Shown piece after piece: positions 50,335 through 59,848 of a stretch of 64,000 bases of DNA (its first letter is position 1; every line of letters begins with the position of its first letter). Under the pieces are notes generated by a model. It had not been told where the DNA came from, searched no databases, and was given only the letters and a program-made list of their open reading frames with translations. Made by a program: the position numbers and the translations under genes. This DNA comes from an uncultured Eubacteriales bacterium (GTDB lineage Bacteria > Bacillota > Clostridia > Christensenellales > CAG-138), in assembly GCA_900544555.1 (NCBI GenBank), contig UQWD01000003.1, positions 1 through 64,000 of the forward strand. The letters are read 5' to 3'.

Positions 50335-51434
50335 ATATGAACAAAGGGCCCGATAAACCCGATAAGGGCGATAAAAAATATGCGCCTACGCATCATTCCG
50401 GCATACCGGAGCCGCTGCGGCCGTTTTCCAGATCCGCAGCCAAGGGCGGGGAGCAAAGAAAAAGCGGCCTTTCAGGAGCGTTCATTCATATGCGTGAGGC
50501 GCCTTTGCCGGATCATACCCCGATTATGGACAAGCCTGACGAGCATCTCGAGGCTCAGAACAATTTAACGGGCAGGCCGGCTAAACAGAAGGGCCGTAAA
50601 GGGAAAACGAAAAAGTCCGCGCGCTCCCCAAAGCGGAGAAGGAAAAAAAGGATAGCCGCGCTTGTTATACTTTTGCTGCTACTGGGTGCCGCCGCCTGCA
50701 GCGCGGTTGTTTTCCGTGTAGAGCGAATTGAGGTTACGGGCAATGTTGATTTGAAGGCAGAGAGTGTTATTTCGCAATCAGGCATAACGACTGGATCGCA
50801 TATGTTTTTTATCGATATAGGGAAAGCCGTGTATAACCTTGAGCGCAACCCGTATATCGAGGTTGTGCAGATCAAACGCGCCTACCCCAGCGACGTTGAA
50901 ATCGTTATACGCGAGAGGAAGGCGACGGCCGCCATCGTTCTCGTGGGGTCTAATGTTGTGATTGACAATGAGGGGCATGTGCTCGCCATTGAATCGGCCG
51001 ACGCCCATCAAGGGCTGACAAAGGTTCATGGCATGAGCGCGGCGGGATATGAATTGAATCAAAAAATCGGCAGCTACGGCGATTTCCATTCCAAAACGCT
51101 TGTGGATATCTTGAACGCGCTGATTTCATGCGAGCTGCTATCAAGAACCGAATCTATCGACGTATCCAACGCTTTGAGCGTTCGTCTCATAATGGATAAT
51201 GGCCTAAATGTTCGCCTTGGCCAGCCGTCGTCAATTGAGGCAAAGCTTAATAACCTGGCGAAAGTAATCGATCAAATCTCGGAAGAGAAGGCTCAGGGAG
51301 GCGTGCTGTACTTAAGTGAGGAAAGCGCCGTGTTTTCGCCATATGAGTCCGGCGGTGAAACTGGGGAAGGCGGTCAGGATCAGGACGGTGAAAACGAGCC
51401 GCCGCCGACGGACGAGCCGGGCAATACAGAGTGA
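50331..51434 (+). CDS. ftsQ: FtsQ/DivIB-type division protein
   Basis: A 367-residue bitopic protein: Lys/Arg/Pro-rich cytoplasmic N-terminus of ~110 residues, membrane helix at about 108-128, and a POTRA domain from FRVERIEVTGNVDLKAE to IRERKATAAIVL. The tail after residue ~335 is an acidic Gly/Glu/Pro-rich stretch. It scaffolds FtsL and FtsB at the septum. The start overlaps murA by 4 bp. Length and the long basic N-terminus are like clostridial DivIB. Confidence 0.9.
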   Translation: MNMNKGPDKPDKGDKKYAPTHHSGIPEPLRPFSRSAAKGGEQRKSGLSGAFIHMREAPLPDHTPIMDKPDEHLEAQNNLTGRPAKQKGRKGKTKKSARSPKRRRKKRIAALVILLLLLGAAACSAVVFRVERIEVTGNVDLKAESVISQSGITTGSHMFFIDIGKAVYNLERNPYIEVVQIKRAYPSDVEIVIRERKATAAIVLVGSNVVIDNEGHVLAIESADAHQGLTKVHGMSAAGYELNQKIGSYGDFHSKTLVDILNALISCELLSRTESIDVSNALSVRLIMDNGLNVRLGQPSSIEAKLNNLAKVIDQISEEKAQGGVLYLSEESAVFSPYESGGETGEGGQDQDGENEPPPTDEPGNTE

Positions 51435-51508
51435 TGTGCGCTGCGTTTATTGATGAATGAAATTGTAAGACTTGCGGCTGTCGAATTGTAACGTTTTTTT
51501 GACTTGCA

Positions 51509-51517
51509 TGCTATAAT
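51509..51517 (+). promoter_or_regulatory. Extended -10 promoter of ftsA-ftsZ
   Basis: TGCTATAAT is a perfect -10 with extended TGn motif in the gap after ftsQ; no consensus -35 is seen at 17 bp, consistent with an extended -10 type. Transcription would begin near 51524. Confidence 0.55.
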
Positions 51518-51625
51518 ACCTCAGGTATGTTGCGCATAAGGGAATGGCTGTGTTATATTTTAATAGATTATTGGCGCGGTTTTATAATAGTAAACGCCGG
51601 AAAGGTTAATGGATATAGACGAACG

Positions 51626-52831
51626 GTGGCAAGCCTGACAAGTCATTACACTTCAATACTGGACATAGGCAGCTCTAAAGTGGTATGCCTTATTTGCAGC
51701 CCATCGGGTAAAGACGGCATTGTTGTGCATGGCGCGGGTATAGGCCCGTACTCTGGATACCGGCGCGGTCTTTTTGCGGATGACAGCCAGCTTATCAGCG
51801 CGATAGCCGATTCCGTTTCAGCGGCGGAACACGAGGCTAAACGCCGTGTGCGAGACTTGGCTGTGGGAGTCCCGGCGCCATTTTCGCATTTAGCGCTTCA
51901 CAAGGCTGAGGTTGAGGTTTCCTCCCGCTCGGGCCGGATAGGGCAGCGCGATATTGAGGAACTGATAAATCGCTCTCTGGAGTTTGAGCAGCCCGAGGGG
52001 TTTGAGCTGACTCACAGCACGCCCGTTGAGTTTATGGTGGACGGTGCTGAGCGCCACGATCCGCCTATTGGAGAAAAAGCGGCCGTTCTTAGCGGGCTGA
52101 TGTCTCACGCTTATGTCAGCTCATACTTCAAGCGGCTGGCGGCGGAAGCGCTTTTGCGTATCGATCTGGAGGCCGACATGTTCATCAGCGTCCCGCTGTC
52201 CCAAAGCCTTTTCATTATTCCGGAGGAGGATCGCTTCGACGGCGCGCTTTTGATTGACGTAGGGTATACGCATACGGATATCAGTTATGTGAAACATTCG
52301 GCGCTTATCAGCTGTTCCAGCATAGACGTGGGAGGCGCGCACTTTTCGGGCGACCTGGCCTTTGGGCTAAAAATACCGGCTGACTCCGCTGAGGATATTA
52401 AGAGAAGGTATGTTTACTCGCTCGATTATCAGGACAGCATAGATACCATACGGGTTGGCGGCGGCACTTTGCGTATTGAGCATGAAGCCATACAGTATAT
52501 TGTGGAATCGCGCACGGACGAATTGGCAAAACTGATAATAAACGCGGTTGAAACAATGGGGTTAAAGCTTTGTGAGGGATTCCCCGTGTACTTAACGGGC
52601 GGAGGGGTGGCCCTGATGCGCGGCAGCGGCGAATATTTGGGGAAATGCCTGTCAACGCCTGTGGAGGTGCGTATGCGCTGGATGCCCAGGCTTAGCTCGC
52701 CGAATTATACAAGCGCTTTCGGCGTGATGGATTTTATGACGCACTCGCAGGACGACGCCGGCGAAGTCCGGCTGGAAACAGGCGCCAGAGGGCGCATGAT
52801 GAAGAAAATCAAGGACTTCTTTGTGAAGTGA
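51626..52831 (+). CDS. ftsA: Cell division protein FtsA
   Basis: A 401-residue actin-like ATPase: phosphate-1 motif TSILDIGSSKVVCLI, the ATP-site segment LLIDVGYTHTDISYVKHS, adenosine motif VYLTGGGVALMRG, and a C-terminal membrane-targeting amphipathic helix MMKKIKDFFVK. It tethers FtsZ to the membrane. The start is uncertain: the frame is open back to the ATG at 51527, which would give an almost leaderless mRNA; I prefer the GTG at 51626 because it begins just before the conserved domain. ftsZ follows 12 bp downstream. Confidence 0.88.
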   Translation: MASLTSHYTSILDIGSSKVVCLICSPSGKDGIVVHGAGIGPYSGYRRGLFADDSQLISAIADSVSAAEHEAKRRVRDLAVGVPAPFSHLALHKAEVEVSSRSGRIGQRDIEELINRSLEFEQPEGFELTHSTPVEFMVDGAERHDPPIGEKAAVLSGLMSHAYVSSYFKRLAAEALLRIDLEADMFISVPLSQSLFIIPEEDRFDGALLIDVGYTHTDISYVKHSALISCSSIDVGGAHFSGDLAFGLKIPADSAEDIKRRYVYSLDYQDSIDTIRVGGGTLRIEHEAIQYIVESRTDELAKLIINAVETMGLKLCEGFPVYLTGGGVALMRGSGEYLGKCLSTPVEVRMRWMPRLSSPNYTSAFGVMDFMTHSQDDAGEVRLETGARGRMMKKIKDFFVK

Positions 52832-52843
52832 GGAGGAATAGAT

Positions 52844-54112
52844 ATGCCGATGGGTTTGGAATTGGATTTTGAAGGCGGGGAATTTGCTCAACTAAAGGTT
52901 GTCGGCGTTGGCGGCGCGGGCAATAACGCGGTAAACCGTATGATCCAGTATGGATTAAGGGGCGTTGAGTTTATTTCGATTAACACGGATAAACAGGCCT
53001 TGTATCTATCGCGGGCGAACCAGAAGATTCAGGTTGGCGAAAAGCTTACAAAGGGCCTCGGCGCGGGGGCCGATCCCGAGATTGGCAGGAAAGCCACCGA
53101 GGAATCCAGAGACGCGGTGATGGATGCGCTTAAGGGCGCTGATTTAGTCTTTATTACGGCCGGTATGGGGGGCGGTACCGGAACGGGCGCCGCGCCCGTC
53201 GTCGCCGAATGCGCCCGGGAAATGGGCATACTTACGATTGGGGTTGTAACTAAGCCCTTTAGCTTTGAGGGTAAGGTGCGCATGCAAAACGCGAACAGCG
53301 GCATACAAAACCTCAAGGCTTCGGTGGATACGCTTATCACCATACCAAACGACAGGCTGTTGGATACGGTTGGAAACGCAAGCCTTTCGGAGGCTTTCCG
53401 GGTTGCGGACGACGTTCTGCGCCAGGGTATTCAGGGTATCAGCGACTTAATTGCGGTTCCAGGCCTTATCAATCTGGATTTTGCCGACGTGCGCGCCATC
53501 ATGAAGGAAAAGGGCATGGCGCATATGGGTATAGGCATGGCCTCCGGGGATAAACGGGCGGTCGAGGCCGCGCGGCAGGCGGTCGAAAGCCCGCTTCTTG
53601 AAACGACCATAAGCGGAGCTAAGGGCATACTCATGAATATTACCGGCGGGAACAACGTTGGTCTGCTCGAAGTAAACGAGGCGGCGCAGCTTATCATTGA
53701 AACGGCCGATCCAGACGCGAATATTATCTGGGGCGCTGGTATCGACGATGAGATGGGCGACGCCGTACGCATAACCGTAATAGCAACCGGCTTTGAATCA
53801 GCGGACGAGAAAGAGCAGCGCATAAACGCGGTAAAGCAATCGCAATCCCCCACGACCGTTGTGCGCACCGTAGGCGGAACAAAACCGCAGACCCCCGATT
53901 TAAAAAACCCGACGCCGCAACCCAAGCCCAATTTCTGGGAGAGGCCAAGACAGCAGCCGCAGCGCCAGCAGGAGTATTCTTCGCCCTTGCCGGATGGGGA
54001 GGATGTAACGCCCGTTTATACAAAAAACGATTTAAACCAGGGCGAATTTAATCCGAAGGAACGCAATAACCTGGATTTGCCAAGCTTTTTGCGCAACTCC
54101 GATAGGAAGTAA
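52844..54112 (+). CDS. ftsZ: Cell division GTPase FtsZ
   Basis: A 422-residue tubulin homologue: VVGVGGAGNNAVNRMI at the start, GGGTGTGAAPVVAE as the GTP-binding tubulin signature near residue 108, and NLDFADVRAIMKEKG with the T7-loop Asp. A Pro/Gln-rich linker of ~75 residues leads to the C-terminal peptide LDLPSFLRN that binds FtsA and SepF. GAGGAGG precedes the ATG. It ends the division cluster. Confidence 0.97.
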   Translation: MPMGLELDFEGGEFAQLKVVGVGGAGNNAVNRMIQYGLRGVEFISINTDKQALYLSRANQKIQVGEKLTKGLGAGADPEIGRKATEESRDAVMDALKGADLVFITAGMGGGTGTGAAPVVAECAREMGILTIGVVTKPFSFEGKVRMQNANSGIQNLKASVDTLITIPNDRLLDTVGNASLSEAFRVADDVLRQGIQGISDLIAVPGLINLDFADVRAIMKEKGMAHMGIGMASGDKRAVEAARQAVESPLLETTISGAKGILMNITGGNNVGLLEVNEAAQLIIETADPDANIIWGAGIDDEMGDAVRITVIATGFESADEKEQRINAVKQSQSPTTVVRTVGGTKPQTPDLKNPTPQPKPNFWERPRQQPQRQQEYSSPLPDGEDVTPVYTKNDLNQGEFNPKERNNLDLPSFLRNSDRK

Positions 54113-54158
54113 TCGCTTCGCGACAGCGTTTGCCCGTTTATATCGGTATGGATTACGG

Positions 54159-54183
54159 CCGGGCGGATTCTCCGCCCGGTTTT
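54159..54183 (+). terminator. ftsZ terminator
   Basis: CCGGGCGGA-TTC-TCCGCCCGG, a perfect 9-bp hairpin, then TTTT, 47 bp after the ftsZ stop. Confidence 0.8.
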
Positions 54184-54911
54184 AGCTCTTGAAAAACTAC
54201 GTTTGTGCGCGAGATGCAAGCTCTGATGCTGCGCTCGGTTGGGCTCGCGTGTCAAGCGGAAAGAATTTTCGGGCGCACATACCGCCCCGCGGCTTTTTTT
54301 GGGTCTTCCCAAACCCCAAAGCAGAACGAGGTTTTTTCATGTCTTGTTTAAGCTCTTTCGCGCACTCTTCTTTGTCAAATGACTTTCCGCACAGCCCTTT
54401 TTACGTTAGCTTTCTTCCAATTAAACAGGTAAAAAATATAGAGGGAAATGAGCGTAGCATAACAAGTATTGAATAAAACTTTTATATGGAATAGCTTCTT
54501 TTTTATGTGGTTAATTTACGTTGATTTTATTTAATACAGGATACGTATTTATATGATTGCATGGGAGGCTGTGTCCCCGGCGCTGTCGCCGCCAAATGAT
54601 AACTGCGTCTATTATCTGCGGCTGCGCACGGAAATGACCTTAATGCGAACGGGCTAGAATAATACATCCGCAATAGCCTCCGATAGCCGGCTGCCGTTTG
54701 CCTCGTTTCTATAAAGGGTATTTGCCTGATCATCAGCCGTGCGCCTCTGGCGGTGAAGTTTGCTTTAATTTGCGAGCAATGGCGCGCTCGCGTCCGTCGC
54801 TCTTTATTGAGGGGAATAGACCCGGAAATGTATAATACTGGGTTTAGCGGCGGATACTCTTTGCATAGGCAATGCGGCGTTGCCGCAACAAATTGGGCTG
54901 GAGGAAGCGGC
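54184..54911. other. Gene-free region between ftsZ and the germination operon
   Basis: About 730 bp. Frames of 95-130 codons exist but have no ribosome sites, odd composition and no family resemblance, so I call none. A sporulation-type promoter for the ger operon is expected here; no convincing SigG boxes were fixed. Confidence 0.45.
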
Positions 54912-56510
54912 ATGCAGATATTTTCCTCAATTAAGAGGCTTTTTCAGTTTGATAACGTCCCCGGAGAGTTTGAACTGCTCGAAACCGAGAAGGGCGAGCC
55001 CTCGTATTTCGGCGGCTGGCCGGAGGAAAGCAGGAAAACCGGGGAAAAACAATTCGACATAGCGCCGGAGGTGGAGGAAAACATCAGGCGTCTCAAACAG
55101 GAATTCAGGGCGGATATCAACGGCGATATCATTATACGCCGGTTCAGCCTTGGCGGCGAGGTTCCCGCAACGGTTGCGTGTATTGACGGCATGGTCGACG
55201 GCAGCCGCATCAACGATTTTATTCTGCGGGACGGGATGCGCCCCGGATGCATGAAAGACGCTAAGCGGCCCTATACGACCTATACGGCGGAGCATGTATT
55301 CACCGTTGTTGAAACAAAGTTTGAAAAAGAGTGGGGAACGGTAAAAAAAGCGATACTTGAGGGGCGCTCGGCCATTTTTATTGAGGGCGAAACCGAGGTT
55401 CTGGTTATGGATACACGCGGCTACGACAAGCGCGGCGTGGAAAGCGCTCAAAACGAAAAAGTAGTGCGCGGCCCTCAGGAGGCGTTTAACGAGAATTTGC
55501 GCACCAATATAACCCTTATAAGGCGCATTGTGCGCACGGACGATCTTGTATGCGAAATGCGCTATACCGGCGGCGACAACAATACCTTGATGGCCGTATT
55601 ATACCGCGAAGGCACTGCGAATGAAACGCTGGTTAATGAGGTCAAGCGCAGGTTGGCGGTTATAAATACAAGAATGGTCATGAGCACTGGCGTAATTGAA
55701 CAGCTTACGGAGAAACATACGCTGTGGCCTCTTCCGCAGATACTCAGCTCAGAACGCCCCGACAGGGCCGCCTCGTTCCTGATGGAGGGGCATGTCGTGG
55801 TGCTTTGCGACGGCTCGCCCTACGCCAACATCATGCCGGTCACACTGTTCGCACTTATGAACAGCCCGGAGGATATTTATGTAAAACAGCCGCTGGGAAC
55901 GGTTATCCGCATCGCACGCTATATTGGCGCGGCGCTTTCCATCTTGCTTCCGGGCGCTTTTCTGGCGGCCGCCATTTTTCATCCCGGGCTTTTATCAACT
56001 GAAATCCTAAGCACGATAATCGCTTCGCGCAAGATGGTATTCGCCTCAATTGGAAATGAGCTGATATTCTTGATGATTGTATTTCAGCTTGTCCGGGAAG
56101 CCGGGCTCAGGGTCCCGGGAAGCATCGGTCAGGCAATCGGCATTATCGGCGGCCTGATACTGGGACAGGCGGCAGTCGCCGCGAACCTGGTCAGCTCCGT
56201 GGTGCTTATTCTCGTAGCTTTAACCGGGCTGGGCAACTTTTGTATGCCTGATTACGCGACGCAGCTTGCCGCGTCATACTTCAGGCTGTTCTTTGTGCTG
56301 TCGGCCTGGATAGGCGGGCTGCTCGGGTTAAGCGTGGCGCTTGTGCTTACCGTGGCTTGGGTTGCGACGATAAAATCCTATGGCGTGCCGTTCCTTTCGC
56401 CGCTGGCGCCTAAAACATATTCCAAACGGCCGCTTGTTATGCGCGGTAAAATCAATATGCATCAGCGCGCCGCGGACTATATGAATACCGGCAGTGAAAA
56501 ACGCGCTTAA
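54912..56510 (+). CDS. gerKA: GerA-family spore germinant receptor A subunit
   Basis: A 532-residue protein with a soluble N-terminal domain (about 1-270, including EAFNENLRTNITLIRRIVR, the family signature) and a C-terminal membrane half with about five helices, including GSIGQAIGIIGGLILGQAAV and MPDYATQLAAS. GerA subunits assemble with B and C subunits into inner-membrane receptors that act as ligand-gated ion channels triggering germination. GGAGGAAG sets the ATG at 54912. The specific paralogue (GerKA versus SpoVAF) is not certain; the neighbouring B and C genes favour a receptor. Confidence 0.9.
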   Translation: MQIFSSIKRLFQFDNVPGEFELLETEKGEPSYFGGWPEESRKTGEKQFDIAPEVEENIRRLKQEFRADINGDIIIRRFSLGGEVPATVACIDGMVDGSRINDFILRDGMRPGCMKDAKRPYTTYTAEHVFTVVETKFEKEWGTVKKAILEGRSAIFIEGETEVLVMDTRGYDKRGVESAQNEKVVRGPQEAFNENLRTNITLIRRIVRTDDLVCEMRYTGGDNNTLMAVLYREGTANETLVNEVKRRLAVINTRMVMSTGVIEQLTEKHTLWPLPQILSSERPDRAASFLMEGHVVVLCDGSPYANIMPVTLFALMNSPEDIYVKQPLGTVIRIARYIGAALSILLPGAFLAAAIFHPGLLSTEILSTIIASRKMVFASIGNELIFLMIVFQLVREAGLRVPGSIGQAIGIIGGLILGQAAVAANLVSSVVLILVALTGLGNFCMPDYATQLAASYFRLFFVLSAWIGGLLGLSVALVLTVAWVATIKSYGVPFLSPLAPKTYSKRPLVMRGKINMHQRAADYMNTGSEKRA

Positions 56511-56545
56511 ACGCGTTCCAAATACCTGCGAACAGGAGATTCGAT

Positions 56546-57664
56546 ATGAACTTAAAAGAGGGAAGGATTGGCAGACAGGAATCCGTGGCGATGTGCGCGA
56601 TGGCTATGACGGTAAGCGGTATATTCACCATAGTTCCACAAGACGCGTATGGCGGCGGAAACTCAACATTTATCTCCCTTCCGATAGGCATAATTATTTC
56701 GCTTCTCATATTCTTATTGGCTGTTAAAGCGATAAAATCGTCGCAAAGCCGTCATTTAAGCGAAATGTTTGAATTCGGCCTTGGGTTTGGCGGAAGGATT
56801 ATTGACGCTCTGGTAATCCTTTCATTAATCGGCGTGGCGTACCTTCAGCTTTCTCATTTTACCACACTGCTGCACGGGTTTATCTATGAAGGCAACGATT
56901 ACTTTAATATCACGATTTTTATGCTGGTTGTCGTCGCGCTCCTGGCGTGCATGGGTTTGGAAAGCATATCGCGCACGTCGCTGTGCTTTGCAGTGCTTCT
57001 GGCTATATCCGCGCTGACGGGCTGCTTTATCGCCTCATCAGGATTTGAGGTGCATCGGCTGTATCCGTTTGTTGGCGACGGGGTTGGGCATATGCTGGAG
57101 TACTCAATTTCCAGAACCTGGTTTTTTCTTCCGGGGCTTTTAACGCTTTTGATAGCGTGCAAAGGGGTTCACGGCGTTGATATGGCGAAGAAATCCGGTT
57201 TGGCTTCAGCCGCTGTCGCGCTTGTCATTTGCGCTATCATACAGCTTTCCATATCGCTTGTTTTCTCATATGAGGAGCTGTCCGGGATATTCTCGCCGTT
57301 TTATCAGCTAAACCAGGGGCTTGATGAAAACAACTATTTCCTGCGAATGGATAGAGTCGGCATTTTCATATGGCTGATTGCTACAATGATATCGAGCGCG
57401 TTATACGTTTATGTCGCTGCGCTCACCTACACGCGCGCTTTCCGGCAGTCGGATATACGCCCGGCCGCTTCATCGCTTGGGCTGGCGGTTATCTTTTTGG
57501 TACTGCTTGAAAAAAAAGGTTTAGGTGCTCCTCTGACTAATTTTGCGCATACACTTACGCGTTATGGTTATATCGGCTTGACGCCGATGATAATAATTGC
57601 TTCAATCGCCGCCATAATACGCGCGGCAGTTAAACAAAAAAGGAAGGTGGCCCTTAATGAATAG
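56546..57664 (+). CDS. gerKB: Germinant receptor B subunit (GerAB/GerKB family)
   Basis: A 372-residue integral membrane protein of about ten helices of the spore-germination permease (APC-like) family: GRIGRQESVAMCAMAMTVSG at the start and LSLIGVAYLQLSHFTTLL in the third helix region. B subunits bind the nutrient germinant. AGGAG precedes the ATG. It overlaps the gerKC start by 8 bp, so the two are coupled. Which nutrient is sensed cannot be told. Confidence 0.9.
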   Translation: MNLKEGRIGRQESVAMCAMAMTVSGIFTIVPQDAYGGGNSTFISLPIGIIISLLIFLLAVKAIKSSQSRHLSEMFEFGLGFGGRIIDALVILSLIGVAYLQLSHFTTLLHGFIYEGNDYFNITIFMLVVVALLACMGLESISRTSLCFAVLLAISALTGCFIASSGFEVHRLYPFVGDGVGHMLEYSISRTWFFLPGLLTLLIACKGVHGVDMAKKSGLASAAVALVICAIIQLSISLVFSYEELSGIFSPFYQLNQGLDENNYFLRMDRVGIFIWLIATMISSALYVYVAALTYTRAFRQSDIRPAASSLGLAVIFLVLLEKKGLGAPLTNFAHTLTRYGYIGLTPMIIIASIAAIIRAAVKQKRKVALNE

Positions 57665-58931
57665 GAGTTTTTGCAAACCTCGCCTGGCGGCGCTTATACT
57701 CATTATCGCGCTGGTATGCCCGCTTCTGGCGGGATGCCTGGAATCGGCCAGCTTGGATGAGTTTGGCTATGCGCTCAGCATCGGCGTGCAGAAGGGCGAA
57801 CAAAAAACTTACAGGATATACCTGCTGGTTCAAAAAGAAAGCTCGGATGCAGAGGCGCAGCAAAGCGGCGGCGGAACCGTGCTTGGCGCCGAAGGCAACA
57901 GCATTTTTGACGCACTTGAGATTATCAACCTGGGTGCGCCTTACCAGATTAACCTCACCCGGGTTGAATATATCGCTTTTTCGGAAGAGATCGCGCGCTC
58001 AGAGTTGATGCAAGAGTTTCTCAGTTTATCGTTTAATTCGCTGAGAATGCAGAAGTCCGTCAATTTGTTGGTGGTAGAAGGTAATATAGACGAGTTTTTC
58101 GAGGGCTATAACCTGGAGGAAACGCCAAACATAACGAAGTTGCAATATGATATCAGCAGGGATTTGGAAAATATGGGGCTGGTTTCCGTAATGAACGCCT
58201 CTGAATTCTTTGAATCGGTGCTTAATAAAAGAGCCGACGCCGTTTTGGGATACGGGGTTATTGATTCGTCGATTGTCACTTCCGATGAACAGACTAAACA
58301 AGAACAGGGAGGCGGACAAGGCGGCGGACAGGGAGATGAGCAAAGCGGTGAGGAAGGCGGTGAGGAAGGCAAACCTGAGGATACTCTGGGGGGAATTCAA
58401 AGGTTTGGGGGAATGAAAAGCGCCGTATACGGGTGCGCTGTATTTGACGGATGGAAGATGGCGGGCGTGCTTGACGGGCATGATACGCAGGCGCTTTTAA
58501 TGGCGCGCGGAGAATTTGTTAAAGGTACGCTGGTTCTGAATGTGGAAAACGGAATTTTAGCTGTGGGGCTCTCCGCGATAAATAAGCCAAACATCCGTAT
58601 TGAGCTGGAACCCGAGCTCAAGGCGGAATTAAGCATATCCATCAGGTGCTCCATAAGGCAGGATTCGACCGGATTGGTTTATAAATATAGAATTGCCGAT
58701 ATAGAACAAATGGTGGAGAAGCATTTGGAGACGCAGCTTGATAGGATCTTTAAAGGCTGCCTGGAAATGAACAGCGACGCTATCGGTTTTGGCAGGGCGG
58801 CGGCTATGAAGTTCTCAAGCGCCAAAAAATGGGAAGAATATAGATGGAAGGATCAGTTTCAACGACTGCAAGCGTCGTTCAAGGTAAACGTGGATATTGA
58901 CGACGAAGGCACGAAGCAGGGTATGGAATAA
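57657..58931 (+). CDS. gerKC: Germinant receptor C subunit lipoprotein (Ger(x)C family)
   Basis: A 424-residue lipoprotein: signal peptide with lipobox LLAGC, mature Cys near residue 27, then the GerC domain, with INLGAPYQINLTRVEYIAFSEE split over residues ~95-115 (LTRVEYIAFSEE kept). A Gly/Gln/Glu low-complexity insert (EQGGGQGGGQGDEQSGEEGG, about residues 217-236) separates two halves and is unusual. The second half (EPELKAELSISIRCSI onward) is standard. C subunits are lipid-anchored on the outer face of the spore inner membrane. Confidence 0.9.
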   Translation: MNRSFCKPRLAALILIIALVCPLLAGCLESASLDEFGYALSIGVQKGEQKTYRIYLLVQKESSDAEAQQSGGGTVLGAEGNSIFDALEIINLGAPYQINLTRVEYIAFSEEIARSELMQEFLSLSFNSLRMQKSVNLLVVEGNIDEFFEGYNLEETPNITKLQYDISRDLENMGLVSVMNASEFFESVLNKRADAVLGYGVIDSSIVTSDEQTKQEQGGGQGGGQGDEQSGEEGGEEGKPEDTLGGIQRFGGMKSAVYGCAVFDGWKMAGVLDGHDTQALLMARGEFVKGTLVLNVENGILAVGLSAINKPNIRIELEPELKAELSISIRCSIRQDSTGLVYKYRIADIEQMVEKHLETQLDRIFKGCLEMNSDAIGFGRAAAMKFSSAKKWEEYRWKDQFQRLQASFKVNVDIDDEGTKQGME

Positions 58932-58933
58932 TC

Positions 58934-59098
58934 ATGATTTGGATAATGTTAGCGGCTTTAGCCGCGCTCATATACGGGGTGATCTACGCGGTTCATAGTT
59001 TTAAGGCAGGGAAAAAGCCGCCCGCCTTCGGCGCTGTGCTGCTTAGCGCTATGGACGCGGTTATCCTAACTTATGTACTTGTTCAGGCTTTCAAATAG
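58934..59098 (+). CDS. Small two-helix protein of the ger operon (D-subunit-like)
   Basis: A 54-residue protein starting 2 bp after the gerKC stop: MIWIMLAALAALIYGVIYAV is the first membrane helix, a short loop with KAGKKPPAF follows, and AVLLSAMDAVILTYVLVQAF is the second. Small two-helix D proteins encoded next to germinant-receptor operons modulate receptor activity in Bacillus species. Position and topology support the same class here. It is short, so sequence homology is not asserted. Confidence 0.7.
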   Translation: MIWIMLAALAALIYGVIYAVHSFKAGKKPPAFGAVLLSAMDAVILTYVLVQAFK

Positions 59099-59137
59099 CG
59101 TCGGGATATAAATGAACGACCGCGGGACGTCTCGCCG

Positions 59138-59344
59138 TCATTTGAGCTTTTCCATCATCCGCCGTATCCGTTCGCGGCGGAGCCCGGTTTCCTTTTCATC
59201 TATAATATAGCGACCGCTCTTGTCAATGGCAAGTATATCACCCTCCCGCGCGTTGGTTGGTATATTTGCCTTATCAATTAAAACAAAATCCTTTTCGTGC
59301 TCGCACACAGCATAACCGCCCTCAAAACGATCAATGATATACAT
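59138..59344 (-). CDS. DUF3006-family small protein
   Basis: A 68-residue protein beginning MYIIDRFEGGYAVCEHE with the DUF3006 pattern: a small beta-barrel-like domain (IDRFEGGYAV ... DFVLIDKANIPTNAREGDIL) then a basic helix RERIRRMMEKL. Function is unknown; relatives often lie near competence ComEC-like hydrolases or in isolation. It is convergent with the ger operon, with a 39-bp gap. Confidence 0.85.
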   Translation of the reverse strand: MYIIDRFEGGYAVCEHEKDFVLIDKANIPTNAREGDILAIDKSGRYIIDEKETGLRRERIRRMMEKLK

Positions 59345-59507
59345 TTTTGCTCTCCACCTGTAATAATGCGGCCATTATAACACATCAGAGCATATTCTAC
59401 AAACTTTTCATTTATTCCATTGTGAAATCAATCGAAAGATGTTAAAATATAAATATCATTTTCATATAAGTTACCGACCGATTGTAATTATGAAGGGAAG
59501 AACAGCT

Positions 59508-59735
59508 GTGGATCAAGGTTATGATTGCAACAATTATATTACGGTTGAGGTTGTGGAAGCGCTTCGTGAAAAGGCGAATAAGCTCTTGAAAGAGCTTAAC
59601 ACCTTGGCGAAAAAGGAATACAGTGAAACGGGGAAGCTATCCAGCCCGCGCCTCAATGATAAGCGTGAAGAATATGAGAAGCTGGCTTTGGCTGTACTGG
59701 CATTTGAGCAGCGCCTGTTGGATTCGGATAATTAA
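59508..59735 (+). CDS. Small helical hypothetical protein
   Basis: A 75-residue, strongly helical and charged protein (VVEALREKANKLLKELNTLA, then SPRLNDKREEYEKLALAVLA). GAAGGGA sits 9 bases before the GTG at 59508; the in-frame ATG at 59490 is an alternative start overlapping the same site. The size and two-helix layout resemble Spo0E-type phosphatases, but the SQELD signature is absent, so I do not assign it. Confidence 0.6.
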   Translation: MDQGYDCNNYITVEVVEALREKANKLLKELNTLAKKEYSETGKLSSPRLNDKREEYEKLALAVLAFEQRLLDSDN

Positions 59736-59848
59736 TCTGCCCCTGTAAACAAACGATGAATATAGTTTTCATGGCTTCCATTTCCCGCTTGCGTATTATA
59801 TAATAAATGTTGACGCGTACGCGGTATGAAAGCCGTGAGAAGAATTGC

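Noticed and set aside
51499..51517. TTGACT seven bases before TATAAT as a -35/-10 pair for ftsA
   Set aside because: The spacing of 7 bp is far too short; the TG-extended -10 explains the promoter better.
54189..54476. 95-codon frame after ftsZ
   Set aside because: No ribosome site, immediately follows the ftsZ terminator, and composition is not protein-like.
59508..59735. Assignment as Spo0E-like phosphatase
   Set aside because: Size and helices fit, but the SQELD signature is missing, so it is left as hypothetical.
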